Source: Vitellaria paradoxa (Eukaryota > Streptophyta > Magnoliopsida > Ericales > Sapotaceae). From it: a stretch of DNA of 64,000 nucleotides. A model generated the notes under the pieces. The model worked only from the letters and a program-made list of their open reading frames with translations. It was not told the origin of the DNA and did not search any database. How positions within the stretch are numbered: position 1 is the first letter of the stretch; every line of letters starts with the position of its first letter. The stretch is from positions 29,623,246 to 29,687,245 of the forward strand of contig CM034238.1 of the NCBI GenBank assembly GCA_019916065.1, written 5' to 3'. This document shows positions 21,812-31,784 of the stretch, one piece after another. The position numbers were made by a program, and so were the translations under genes.

Positions 21812-23262
21812 TGTCAAGTGCCAGAATTCAACAAAAAGCAAACAATTAGCAAAATACTGGTTATACCCCTAGAGCTAGGGAGAAACCAAGCTAATGACCT
21901 CGATCAAGGTAGAAGGTCACCAGACTGCACAGGTATGTCCAAGACACCAAACTGAAGATCCCAACATTAATAGAAGAGGCAAAATCCAGAATCAAGGGTC
22001 AATTTAGTCTAGAAATCAAGAACGACCTCAACCGACGCACTTAAAGGCCAGTATCAACCAGAATACCCAGATTAAGCCAAAAATAGGCAATAAGATACGT
22101 AATATCCTAAGACATTCCAAAAAAACATAGAACATAGATCAGAACAGCCAAAATGCCGTTCCAGAGGTTATCCAAGCTTTGCCAACTCAGAATAGCTCTT
22201 ACTGACGAGAAAAAACTAATGGCACTCTAGACACAATTTAAGCTTCCAGTCAAAGTTAGAATTATCCTTAAATTGCATAAAAATGTTGAAGGATCATTCG
22301 TTGAGTTAATGGCATAGCTAAGTCAAGTTAAGTCAAACCTTAAAAGGTCCCTCTATAGCTTTCTTTGCAAAATTTGTCAAATTTTCATAAATTCATAAAA
22401 GTATCCCAAAGTCTTGGGGATGGCATTTTTGGACTCCTTATACCCAAAAAAGGTCGGGTAGTCATCCTAGTGGTGCCTCCAGGGGTTAGGCAAAAGATTT
22501 GGCTGATCCATTCTCCATTTTTACTCAATTTGGAGTAGCAATTTTCAAATAGATATAACTTGGTCCTAGAGAGTCCAAATTGAATCAAATTTTGACCTAA
22601 TTGGTTTAATTCTCTCCAAAAAGTGCCTGGAAGGTTCTGAAAGCTCTTGAAAACTGGACTAAAGGTCTTAGAATGGCTCGAACTTGTCCTATTTTGGCCT
22701 GGCCAAGAAACACTTTGCCAAATAGCCATTTGGAAAGCTTTTTTTTTTTTTTTTCCTATTTTGACTTGCAAGAAGCTTCACCTAGCTTGTTATGCAATCA
22801 TAGCCATTCGTGGTGTTGTGCAGGCATGTTCGCCTATTCTCTTAAGTAGAAAGGGTTGCTAGAAGGCATTGGTAAAGATTGTCGCCCATTTTATCAAGCA
22901 AACTTGTTCGCCCATTTTATCGAGCAAACTTGCTCGCCCAACAAAATGGGCAATGTTTGTCAATTTTTTTGATTGGGCAAAAGGTTTTGTTTGGCCAAAA
23001 GGCCTGTATAAGGAGGCCTTCCCTTCCTCATTTCATTCATCCCACACTTGGCGCTTAGAGCTCTCAAGTCCAAAGTTTCTCTCTCTAGAAAAAGCTTTCA
23101 TCGGTAAAATTCTCTCTCTATAGAAAATTTTTTATTTGATTGTTCAATTCAATTTATTTGTATGATTAAGATAACTCAAGTTTGGACTGGACCTAAAACA
23201 TGATATTGACTGAATTTACTTGAGATAAATTTTACAAAATTTCAAACATTATGCATATGACA
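21812..23262 (+). mobile_element. LTR-like sequence in D2, probably Ty3/gypsy
   Basis: Counterpart of 18753-20135 with the same TGTCA/TGACA ends, 1,451 bp. It is longer mainly because of a duplicated phrase, cgcccattttatc(a/g)agcaaac, near 22885-22935 and a tctctct duplication near 23100. The TATA-like gtataagg is near 23006. The antisense frame at 22385-22771 is an accident of this sequence. Confidence 0.5.
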
Positions 23263-24085
23263 TGCCCACTTCATACTAACATGTCATACCATGCCATAAC
23301 ATCATTCTGTCATACTATACTATATTATAATACCATGTTCACCATTTCATGCCAGGTCATAACATCAAATTACCATACTAAGTCATACTAAACATCATTC
23401 CCACCATGCTATGTGATCTCTACCATTCTGTACCATGTCATTGTCATCATATATCACGCTAACATACCATATTGCCAAGCTATGCGATGCTATATCATGC
23501 CTTGACCATGCTATGCCATGCCAGCATGTTATATTATCATGTTATTCTATGCTACCATGCTCAATCACCATCCCACATCATGATATAACATATTAGGACA
23601 TCATTTACCATGTTAGCACGTGCTTTGACATGCCATACGCCATGTTTTGACACATCGACGCATGCCTTGACATGCTAGAACACATTCAAACATACAAACA
23701 TATACCTAGTAGGGCTAACACAAATTTGGAAATCAAATACTTATCAATCCAGAGCATTCACTTGAGTGAGCAAGGCTTTAGAGACTGAGAATGACCAAGG
23801 ATTGGCTAAGCTGATGATTTCTAAGTCATGATTCCTTTAGACATATCTGACATGCATCCTTGAACTGTCATCACTGTTAGAATATAAGTTGTCATTACAT
23901 TTAATATGTCCATGACATACTAGAACATAGAAACTGCGCCACTCATGTAATATTAGGATCCTAGGCTTTTCACATAGACTTGATCATCATCATTAGGAAC
24001 TGAGCTCTTGATTTATGTTGAGTTTGTTTCCTAAATGATAATACTCATTTACATGAGCAAGGCACACCTTGGGACTTTGAGCTCC
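23263..24085. repeat. CATG-rich low-complexity tract and spacer
   Basis: From 23263 to about 23700 the sequence is dominated by catac, catgc, catgcc(at) and related words, with many CATG palindromes and no fixed period. From 23700 to 24085 it becomes ordinary AT-rich spacer. Tracts of this type are common in the untranslated leader of plant gypsy elements, which fits the LTR-like block on its left. It is missing from D1. Confidence 0.7.
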
Positions 24086-25140
24086 TCATTGGAGTGAGGC
24101 TCCCTCCTCCAGTTATGGGCTAAGCGCTAACTGTTTCTCTTTAGTCTGGAGCGAAGCTCCTTTCCAAAGTTATGCGTTAGGCGTTAACTTTTTTTCTAAA
24201 TAGAGCTACGTAAACCTAATCCCTTCACAGCGTACAGAGGCAGCTTAAGCAGAAGGCTTGAGTCTAGTCATTATAGTATGAGGTGCTACCTTAAAACTAG
24301 GATCCTTTCCCTGGTTAAATGTAAGGCATTAACGCTCTCTTCTCTAGAGTAAGGCTCTCTTTTCTAGTTATACGCTAGATGCTAACTTTCGTTCTTGTTT
24401 GGAGTGAGGCTTCTTCATTTAGTTAACTATTTCCTAGTTATGTGCTAAGTGCTATCTATCCTTTCCCAATGGAGCAAGTCTCTTTTCCTCTGGTTATGCG
24501 CTAGGCATTAACTATTCTCTCTCATCTGGGGCTGGGCTCCATTTCCCAGTTAAGAACAAAGTGCTAACTGTCTTTTATCATCCAAAGCGAAGCTCTCTTC
24601 CTAAGTTATGCGCAAGGTGCTAACTTTCATTTTAGTCTTGGAGCTACGTAGACCTAATTCCTTAACAGGATACATATGTAGCTCGGTAGAAGGCTTGAGT
24701 CCGGTCACCATAACGCGAGCTACTACCTTAGAACTAGAAAACCTTTTCTTGGTTAAACACAAGGCATTAACCATCTCTTATTTAGAGCAAGGTTCCATTT
24801 TCTAGTTATGTATAAGGTGCTAACTATCCTTCTTATTTGGCGTGAGGCTCCTTTCTCTAGTCAACCATTTCCTAGTTATGTGCTAAGCACTAACTATCCT
24901 TTCCCCAGTAGAGCAACGCTCCTTTCCACCAATTATACGCTAGGCGCCAACTGTTCTTTATCAAATGGAGCAAGGCTTCATTCTCCAGTTATGCGTTAAG
25001 TGCTAATTGTCTCTTACTCTTTGAATTTGGGTTCCTCTTCCAATTAAACATAAGGTGCTAATTGTCTTTTATCAACCGAAGCGAAGCTCTCTTCCTAAGT
25101 TATGCAGGAGGCGCTAACTTTTATTTTAGTTTTTAAAGTT
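24086..25140 (+). repeat. 56-bp minisatellite with a longer composite period
   Basis: At least a dozen degenerate units of the form gg(a)gcgaagctcctttcc, then agttatgcgctaagtgctaa, then a variable ct-rich tail, about 56 bp each. Two longer modules interrupt them. They start gagctacgta(g/a)acctaa near 24202 and 24651 and run through agaaggcttgagtc, giving a composite period of about 450 bp. A shorter part of the same array lies in D1 at 20140-20504. Tandem repeats of this kind are known in the untranslated regions of plant Tat-lineage gypsy elements. Confidence 0.85.
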
Positions 25141-25339
25141 AGTCTCTAATAGTATAAAAATGATTACTCCTAATCTATTTCTAGAGTTGAGCACTTTCTT
25201 TCCCTCATCCCATGTCTGGAGCATGGTTTCGTCACACACAGCACTGACCTTATTGTTCTTACATTGTTCCACTTACTGAGGGCCAACCTTAGGAGCCTCA
25301 GGATTTTTTTCCTATTGAACCACATTTGTATTTGAGCCT

Positions 25340-26011
25340 ATAGGCATTGAGTAGGATCATCAACCCAATCATATTGGGGATGATGTTTGGAATGAGCCTC
25401 TTTGTCATTTCTTTGTTGACCTTCCTGTTCAAGAGACTTTTGTATACTTATAGTCCTTTTTTACTATTGAGCCTGATGCTCAACCTACCCTAACTACCTT
25501 AGACCCCATTGGGAGTCTTTTGATTCCAACTGGGCATTTGAATGTCACATGGCTCGAGGAGCACATCGTTGAGTTGATTGACCTTAGTTCACTTCACTAC
25601 ACACCAGAGTTTGAGAGTGATGCACACCTCTCACCTCTTGACTTAACCCCACCTAAGACTCTTAGTATGGGGATTGTGAGTGACTACCATGCGATTGACC
25701 ATCATTGGGGGGAGGTAGTAGACACGAGGCAAGCTTGCATAGACTTTTTGGGGGCCGAGATATCATTAGAGCGTACCATTTCTGCATCCGTATAATTCTT
25801 AGGTATTGAGAGATTAATTGAACCCGCCATGTCTATATCCATACATGCATCATGGCCATATTTAAGATTTTATGAACCTCACAAGGCCTTCTTTCCTGAG
25901 GCATGTTTTACACTCGAGAAGTGTCCACCTTTGGTATTTCATGGGGCTGAAGCGAACATTTTATTTCTTAAACTATTTATGGACGCATGGGATAGAGAGG
26001 GTGTTGGATAA
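25340..26011 (+). pseudogene. Broken unrecognised reading frame (B1)
   Basis: One frame runs from about 25370 to the stop at 26009-26011, interrupted only by TAG near 25457 and TAA at 25793-25795. Between stops the residues look coding: G-S-L-L-I-P-T-G-H-L-N-V-T-W-L-E-E-H, then H-H-W-G-E-V-V-D-T-R-Q-A-C, and after the second stop R-F-Y-E-P-H-K-A-F-F-P-E-A-C-F-T. No ATG opens the main stretch; TTG at 25520 is not a credible plant start. I do not recognise the family. Its place between the gypsy-like untranslated repeats and the copia relic suggests it is left from the gypsy-like element or from a captured gene. Confidence 0.4.
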
Positions 26012-26172
26012 CCTTCTTCTTCATTTCATTTGTACATAGTAGATTAGATTTTTCTTTTTCTTATTTTCTTATTTATTTTTAGTTTGATTTTATTCTCTTA
26101 TTTTATTTCCTTTTATTTTTATTTCTTCTTTTGTACTAACTTTTCTCGTCTTAATCTAACTATTCTTTCTCA
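26012..26172. other. T-rich spacer
   Basis: Long pyrimidine/T-rich stretch (ttatttcctttta and similar) separating the unrecognised frame from the copia relic. The truncation point of the copia element lies at about 26173. Confidence 0.5.
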
Positions 26173-27701
26173 AATTGGGCCTAAATGTTTTCAAGAAGCC
26201 AAAAATGATGAGAGTTGAATTTTAACTATGCAAGAAGAGCTTAACCAATTTGAAAGAAATCAAGTTTGGGATTTAGTCCCAAGACCTAATGATCATCCCG
26301 TGATTGGAACAAAATGGGATTTTAGAAATAAAATGGATGAATCCGGGATAGTTATTAGAAATAAAACTCAATTGGTTGCCCAAGGTTTTAATCAAGAAAA
26401 AGAAATTGATTTTGATGAAACTTTTGCTCCGATAGCTAGATTAGAAGCAATTAGAATGTTACTTGCAATTGCATGTTTTAGAAATTTCAAACTTTATCAA
26501 ATGAATGTTAAAAGTGCTTTTCTAAATGGATACATTTCGGAAGAAGTTTATGTTGAACAACCTTCAGGTTTTGAAAATTATGCATTCCCAAATCATGTTT
26601 ATAAACTCAAAAAGGCTTTATATGGTTTAAAACAAGCTCCAAGATCTTGGTTTGAAAGATTAAGTAAATTTTTGATTGAAAATGGCTTAACTAGAGGACA
26701 AATTGACACTACTCTTTTTATTAAAACAAAAAATCGTGACATGCTTATTATTCAAATATATGCAGATGATATTATATTTGGTTCTACTAATGATTCTCTT
26801 TGTCAAGAATTTGCTAAGAGCATGCAAGGTGAATTTGAAATTAGTATGATGGGAGAGCTAAATTATTTTCTTGGATTTCAAATTAAGCAAACTAAAGAAG
26901 GTATCTTCATAAACCAAGCCAAGTACACAAAAGATCTACTCAAGAGGTTTGGAATGGAAAATGCAAAGCCTATTGGGACCCCTATGAGTCCTTCAATCAA
27001 ACTTGACAAGGATGAAAATGGTAAGAAAGTTGATGAAAAACTTTATAGAGGTATGATTGGCTCACTCTTATACTTAACAGTAAGTACACCCGATATTATG
27101 TTTAGTGTATGCATGTGCGCTAGATTTCAATCATGCCTTAAGGAATCTCATGTTATTGCCGTTAAACGTATTTTTAGATATTTATTAGGAACACCTAATT
27201 TAGGATTATTATCCTAGGGATATTGCTTTTGACCTTATTGGTTACTTCGATGGAGACTTTGCTGGATGCAAGGTTGATAGAACAAGTACTAGTGAAACTT
27301 GTCAATTTTTAAGTCATTTACTTATATCATGGTTTAGCAAGAAGCAAAATTCTGTAGCATTGTCTATCGCAGAAACTGAGTATATCGCAATTGGAAGTTG
27401 TTGTGCACAAATTTTATGGATGAAACAACAATTAGAAGATTTTGGACTCTACTTTGATCATATTCCAATTAATTGTGATAATACTAGTGCTATTAATTTA
27501 TCAAAGAATCCCATTCAACATTCTAGGACCAAGCACATTGAAATTAGACACCACTTTCTTAGAGATCATGTTCAAAAAGGTGATATTATTCTTGAATTTA
27601 TTGGAACAGAATATCAATTAGCCGATATTTTTACTAAACCATTGAATGAGGATAGATTTTGTTATATTCGTCGAGAACTTGGTTTGTCTAATCCAATATG
27701 A
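26173..27701 (+). pseudogene. SIRE-like Ty1/copia RT and RNase H relic (B1)
   Basis: 5'-truncated copia pol: no gag, protease or integrase is left. The sequence picks up at P-K-C-F-Q-E-A. An in-frame TGA at 26216-26218 replaces the usual Trp of the E-S-W motif. RT continues from M-Q-E-E-L-N-Q-F-E-R-N through G-T-K-W to Y-G-L-K-Q-A-P-R and Y-A-D-D at residues 178-181, counted from the ATG at 26228. The motif-A aspartate (usual Q-M-D-V-K-S-A-F) is Asn at residue 93 (26504-26506), which would abolish catalysis. A 2-bp loss before 27215 shifts the frame and gives a TAG at 27215-27217. RNase H continues in another frame, with F-D-G-D-F-A-G-C, A-E-T-E-Y and C-D-N-T-S-A, to the stop at 27699-27701. 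SIRE lineage is called from motif wording, not from a tree. Confidence 0.9.
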
Positions 27702-27996
27702 TATTGATTTAATTTCCTTATGTGCTCATTGATGCTTATTTTACTATCATATATTTAGAGGGAGCTAAATGTATTCTAATGATATCTTTTTTACATTAAT
27801 ATTGATGCATATATTTAGAGGGAGAATTATAACTAATTTTAACAAATTTTTTTCCTCCTAATATTATTTTTGATGATGTCAAAGGAGGAGAAAAACAAGA
27901 TATTGATGATTGATTGAACTTCCATGAATAGAAGATCTTTTCATGATTTATGTCTTTTGAAAATTTTATCTTAAATTATCAATAGTTTGTCATCAT
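27702..27996. other. Copia 3' untranslated region (B1)
   Basis: Non-coding stretch between the RNase H stop and the polypurine tract. It contains a duplicated phrase, atatttagagggag, near 27752 and 27810. Confidence 0.6.
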
Positions 27997-28011
27997 AAAA
28001 AAAAGGGAGAT
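27997..28011 (+). other. Polypurine tract (B1)
   Basis: aaaaaaaagggagat directly precedes the LTR start TGTTGACCC at 28012, the standard priming site for plus-strand DNA in retrotransposons. It fixes the LTR to its right as the 3' LTR. Confidence 0.85.
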
Positions 28012-29585
28012 TGTTGACCCAAAGTTTATAAAGTTAGTTTCATAATTGATTTTGATGATAACACTGAATTAAATTTTCACAATTAATTTTCAAATAAACA
28101 TTGTATAGATACATTAAATATAATAGAGTTGGAAGAGATTGATATTATTTTTTAGATATTTTCACATAATTTGGATGATTGAATAAAGGAATTTCAAAGT
28201 TGGGAGTAATAGAAATCAAAGTAAGATAAAGATTTGAACTAGAGGTTAACATGGACAAACAGATAAATTAGACACATGTTAGTATATAGCTGATATATTA
28301 AGATCTAGCGGTTCAATTTTTATGAAATTTTAATATAGTAAACTAGACTTCCATATCTATAACTTTACGGAAGGGAGATTTTTGTGGATCGGAAGTTAAG
28401 ATATCAAAAAATGAGTTGGAATATTAGCATTGCAGAAAAGATTTTAATTCTGGATTCTGAAGCTAGTCTTAGTTTATGAGACATAACTCACACTCTACAG
28501 CTGTAAAAATTCTAATTTTTAGTGTGTGAAAAAAATACTCAAAAAGGTACAACTTTTGTAGTTTAAGTTTTTTCTAATTCTAAAAGTATCATGGTGAAAC
28601 AGAAGCTTAAACTAGAAACACAGATTCAGAATGTCAGAAAAAACTATTAGAAGCTGGTCTAGGTTCAGAAGCCATATCGGACTATCTAACCGTTGGATGA
28701 AGCTCAAAATTTGACATGAGATAGCTGACTTATATATCTACAAAGTCTTCACTCTGAGGCAATGTCAGATTTGAACATTACGAGAGTGAAAAACGGTCAC
28801 AAATGTATGTCAGAAAATCTGCAACTAAAGACAGCATTGGAAGCAAGGAAATTCAATTTCTTTCCAGGGCAAAAATGTCTTTTCACTTAGTAACGGCCAT
28901 TTGGAGATTTTCATCCATAAATAGAGCCTCAAACTCAGATTCAAGACAAAGAAGAAGGCAAGAAGGAAGTGCTTGGAAAGAGATATAAGAAATTCCATAA
29001 CTTTGCTTACATAGAGTGATTTCTTCCCACACTTGTGCTTCATATTTCATATTCAACTTGTGAGAGTTTCTTTTTGATTTGATTGATTTTTAAACTCACC
29101 ATTGTTGTTGTAAGAAAGGGAAATTTAAAACCCTTTTAATTTGTGAGAATTGGGTGAGCTCTCGTTGGTTTTGATTCAAGTATTAGAACCAAAACAAGAT
29201 ACTTTCTTTAAGAGAGACTTGTGTGAGTGATTTGGGGATAAAATCACTTGGGAAAGGTTTCTTGCACCTTGGGAAGCTAGTGTGTAATAAGCTCTTCAAA
29301 AAATAGTGGAAAAATCTCAAGGAAGGCCTTGGGGAGTGAATGTAGGCAACATTGAAGCCGAACCACTATAAATTGATTGTGTTTGCTTCTTCTCCCTTCT
29401 CTTTATATTTATTACAAACACTAACACTCACTCTTCATCCACAAATATTGAATAATATTTTTTGGTGCATTTTATATTTGATTATCCTTTGCATCTTGAC
29501 ATATTTGTTTTAGGGTTGAAATTTTTATTTACAATTTTTTAACAACCCTATTCACCCCCCTCTAGTGTTGCTATTTGGGACAACA
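28012..29585 (+). mobile_element. Complete copia 3' LTR, spans the unit 1/2 border
   Basis: 1,574 bp, from TGTTGACCC to GGGACAACA; TGTTG and CAACA are inverted termini. Promoter-like ATAAATAG at 28917-28924 sits mid-LTR. The array copy point 28802 lies at LTR position 791, exactly where the truncated LTR of copy 1 begins. No primer-binding site follows at 29586 and no 5' LTR exists in the window. Confidence 0.9.
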
Positions 29586-30339
29586 CTTTAGTTTTTAATA
29601 TCTTTTTTTGTTTTCATTTTTCGTTTTACATCAATAGATGGTTTGCTAGCATATTTTCCTCTTCGAAGTTCAATCATGTTAGTCTAGGGTTTGTCTTTGG
29701 CTTCAAGCCATTGATGGTGGTGTGGAAAATGAGAATATTTTTCAATGGAATATCTTTCTGACTTTTAATTGGAATCCTATAGTAAGCTAGGGTTCTTTCG
29801 AAATCAAATCACCTGTGTTATAATCATAGTTTGGTTACGGTTGGCCACTCGTGCATACTAAGTGTTTGATTCAATGGCCCAGTGATTTGGAACTTATTTT
29901 CTAAACCATAACAAGTGGTTTTCTTAAGAAATCGATTCACCTATGTCATAATTGAAGCCTGGCTATGAGTTGATGCTTGTGCACGTTAGGTGTTTGATTT
30001 AATGTCCTCGTGAGTCCAAAACTATTTTCAAAAGCCTCCGCTTACCCAGAGTTCTAGAAATTAGGCTTTAATGAAATATCTTCCAAACTAGCAGTGCATG
30101 GCGTTCGCTAGGTTGAGTTACAAATGCGTTTGAGTAAACCACTATCCCACTACCGGATTTGGTTCAAAGCCAGGGTTATCTTAGTTATTTTATTTTTAAT
30201 ATTTTCATTTTCTTTTTATATCACAACTCCTTCACTCCATCCTTCTCAACCCAACCATCCTCAAGCATCTTATCAATCCAAAGTTAGTTTAGATTAACTT
30301 ATGTTCACCTACTAACTAAGAGAGCAAGTTTAGAGCATT
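29586..30339. other. Spacer after the LTR, copy 2
   Basis: Same content as 9557-10311: non-coding old target sequence. It lacks several of the single-base indels seen in copy 1. Confidence 0.5.
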
Positions 30340-31065
30340 TAACAAAGCCCTCTCTGTAGAGATGATCTCGGTTCTCATCGAGTAAAACTACAACTACCCT
30401 CTTACACTGGAGAGGTCAAACCCGAGCACATTTCAACGTCAGTCACATACCTCTAGCCAGTCAAAGATAGCTCCTATCTCATCAATCTGATTTGTAAGAC
30501 TTAGTCTTTTCTCACTAAAGCAAAGTGTTTTCTCCAAAGGATCCTCAATAATTTTATGATCATCATAATCTTAGACTATAGTTTCAACTAAGTCCACCTG
30601 TTCTATATCAGACACCTCTTTTGGTTATTTACTTACATAGAAAATATTAGTTTCAAACTCAATGTTACCAAAAGACATTTTCATTAACCCATTCCTTTAA
30701 TTGATAAGTGTATTTGATGTTGCGAGGAATGGTCATCCCAATATGACTGTGTCTGATTTGGTGCAGATATACTGGTTAGTAGTTGAGTCTCAAGGATAAT
30801 GAAATCCACTAGAAAGTAAAAATTTTCTACTTTGACTAGTACATCCTCAACTGTACCTCGTGGAATCTTAATAGATCTATCCGTAAGTTATAAAGTCACA
30901 CAAGTGAGCTTTATTTTGCCTTAGCCTAATTGTTCATATACTGAATAGGATAACAAGTTTACATTTGCCCCTAAGTCAAGTAATGCTTGACTAATATAGT
31001 ACTCCCCAATGTAACATGATATCATAGGACAACCAGGGTCCTTATATTTTGGGCTCATACAACAC
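30340..31065 (-). pseudogene. Athila-like Ty3/gypsy protease relic, A2
   Basis: Copy of the relic at 10312-11030. Here Y-K-D-P-G-C, C-Y-I-G-E-Y and A-L-L-D-L-G-A-N-V-N-L-L are in one continuous frame (about 30965-31060, minus strand), as in the family. Copy 1 has indels between them. Downstream stops after Y-E-Q-L-G and V-T-L are shared, so the relic was already dead before amplification. Confidence 0.75.
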
Positions 31066-31784
31066 TGTAGTATGACACTGTAAAGGACTCAACTTGCTTA
31101 CATTCCTTTTTACAATACAATAATAGGTAAAATAAGTAAAAAGAGACTCAAATATTAAACATACATTTAGCTGTTCCTTTACAACTTTCATAAAAAAAAG
31201 CTAATAGAGAGAGGGAGAGAGATACAATTAATTTTTACAAATTCAGGGTAATTATAATGTAAGGCAGGGCAAAAGTTTTATTTAGTGCCAATCCAATGTA
31301 ATAGTTCTATAGAAACAGGAATATAAATGGCTCAATTTGCCATGTTGACCTACAATGTGAACAAAAATAAGGAGGATTTAACTTGAAGTTCACTTTTTAA
31401 AATAAAGAACTTTAATTATTTAAAATAAAGAACTCATCAAAATGCACTTTAGTTAAAATATAACTAGAATAATATAACTTTAATTACACAAATATCCACG
31501 TTTTGATTTTCATTCATTTATGCTATCTAGAACAAAATTTTCCTTAAACTATTATTGGATATCCTATACAAAGCTCCTGCCATTTGTTGTCCAACATGCT
31601 CAGACTGCTACTAATTAATAATATGAATGAGTTGGGTGGGCTATCTAAACAAAGCTAATACAGGATCAATCATATGCTAAAGTTAGGCTGGGATGTTGAG
31701 GCACGTCCCAATCAACTTCCATTTATTACTTTATATATACTAATACCATGATATATATTGTTATTTACTTTAAGTATTGAACTA
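31066..31784. other. AT-rich spacer before the satellite, A2
   Basis: Equivalent of 11031-11744. No gene or RNA seen. Confidence 0.5.

Larger units (their letters stand above)
20505..24468 (+). repeat. Nested tandem duplication, unit D2 (B1)
   Basis: Second unit of the nested duplication. It keeps the CATG-rich tract and following spacer (23263-24105) that D1 lacks, so D2 is the more complete copy. It passes directly into the rest of the 56-bp minisatellite. Confidence 0.9.
8775..28801 (+). repeat. 20-kb tandem unit, copy 1
   Basis: First of three head-to-tail copies; 8775 aligns with 28802 and 48836, giving periods of 20,027 and 20,034 bp. Contents in order: A1 (8775-15012), filler f (15013-15623), block x (15624-15682), B1 (15683-28801). 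Copies 1 and 2 of segment B differ by scattered substitutions (for example at 17376-17377, 18351, 23418, 24636) plus homopolymer length changes. A1 shows more small indels than A2 and A3 do between themselves. Confidence 0.97.
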
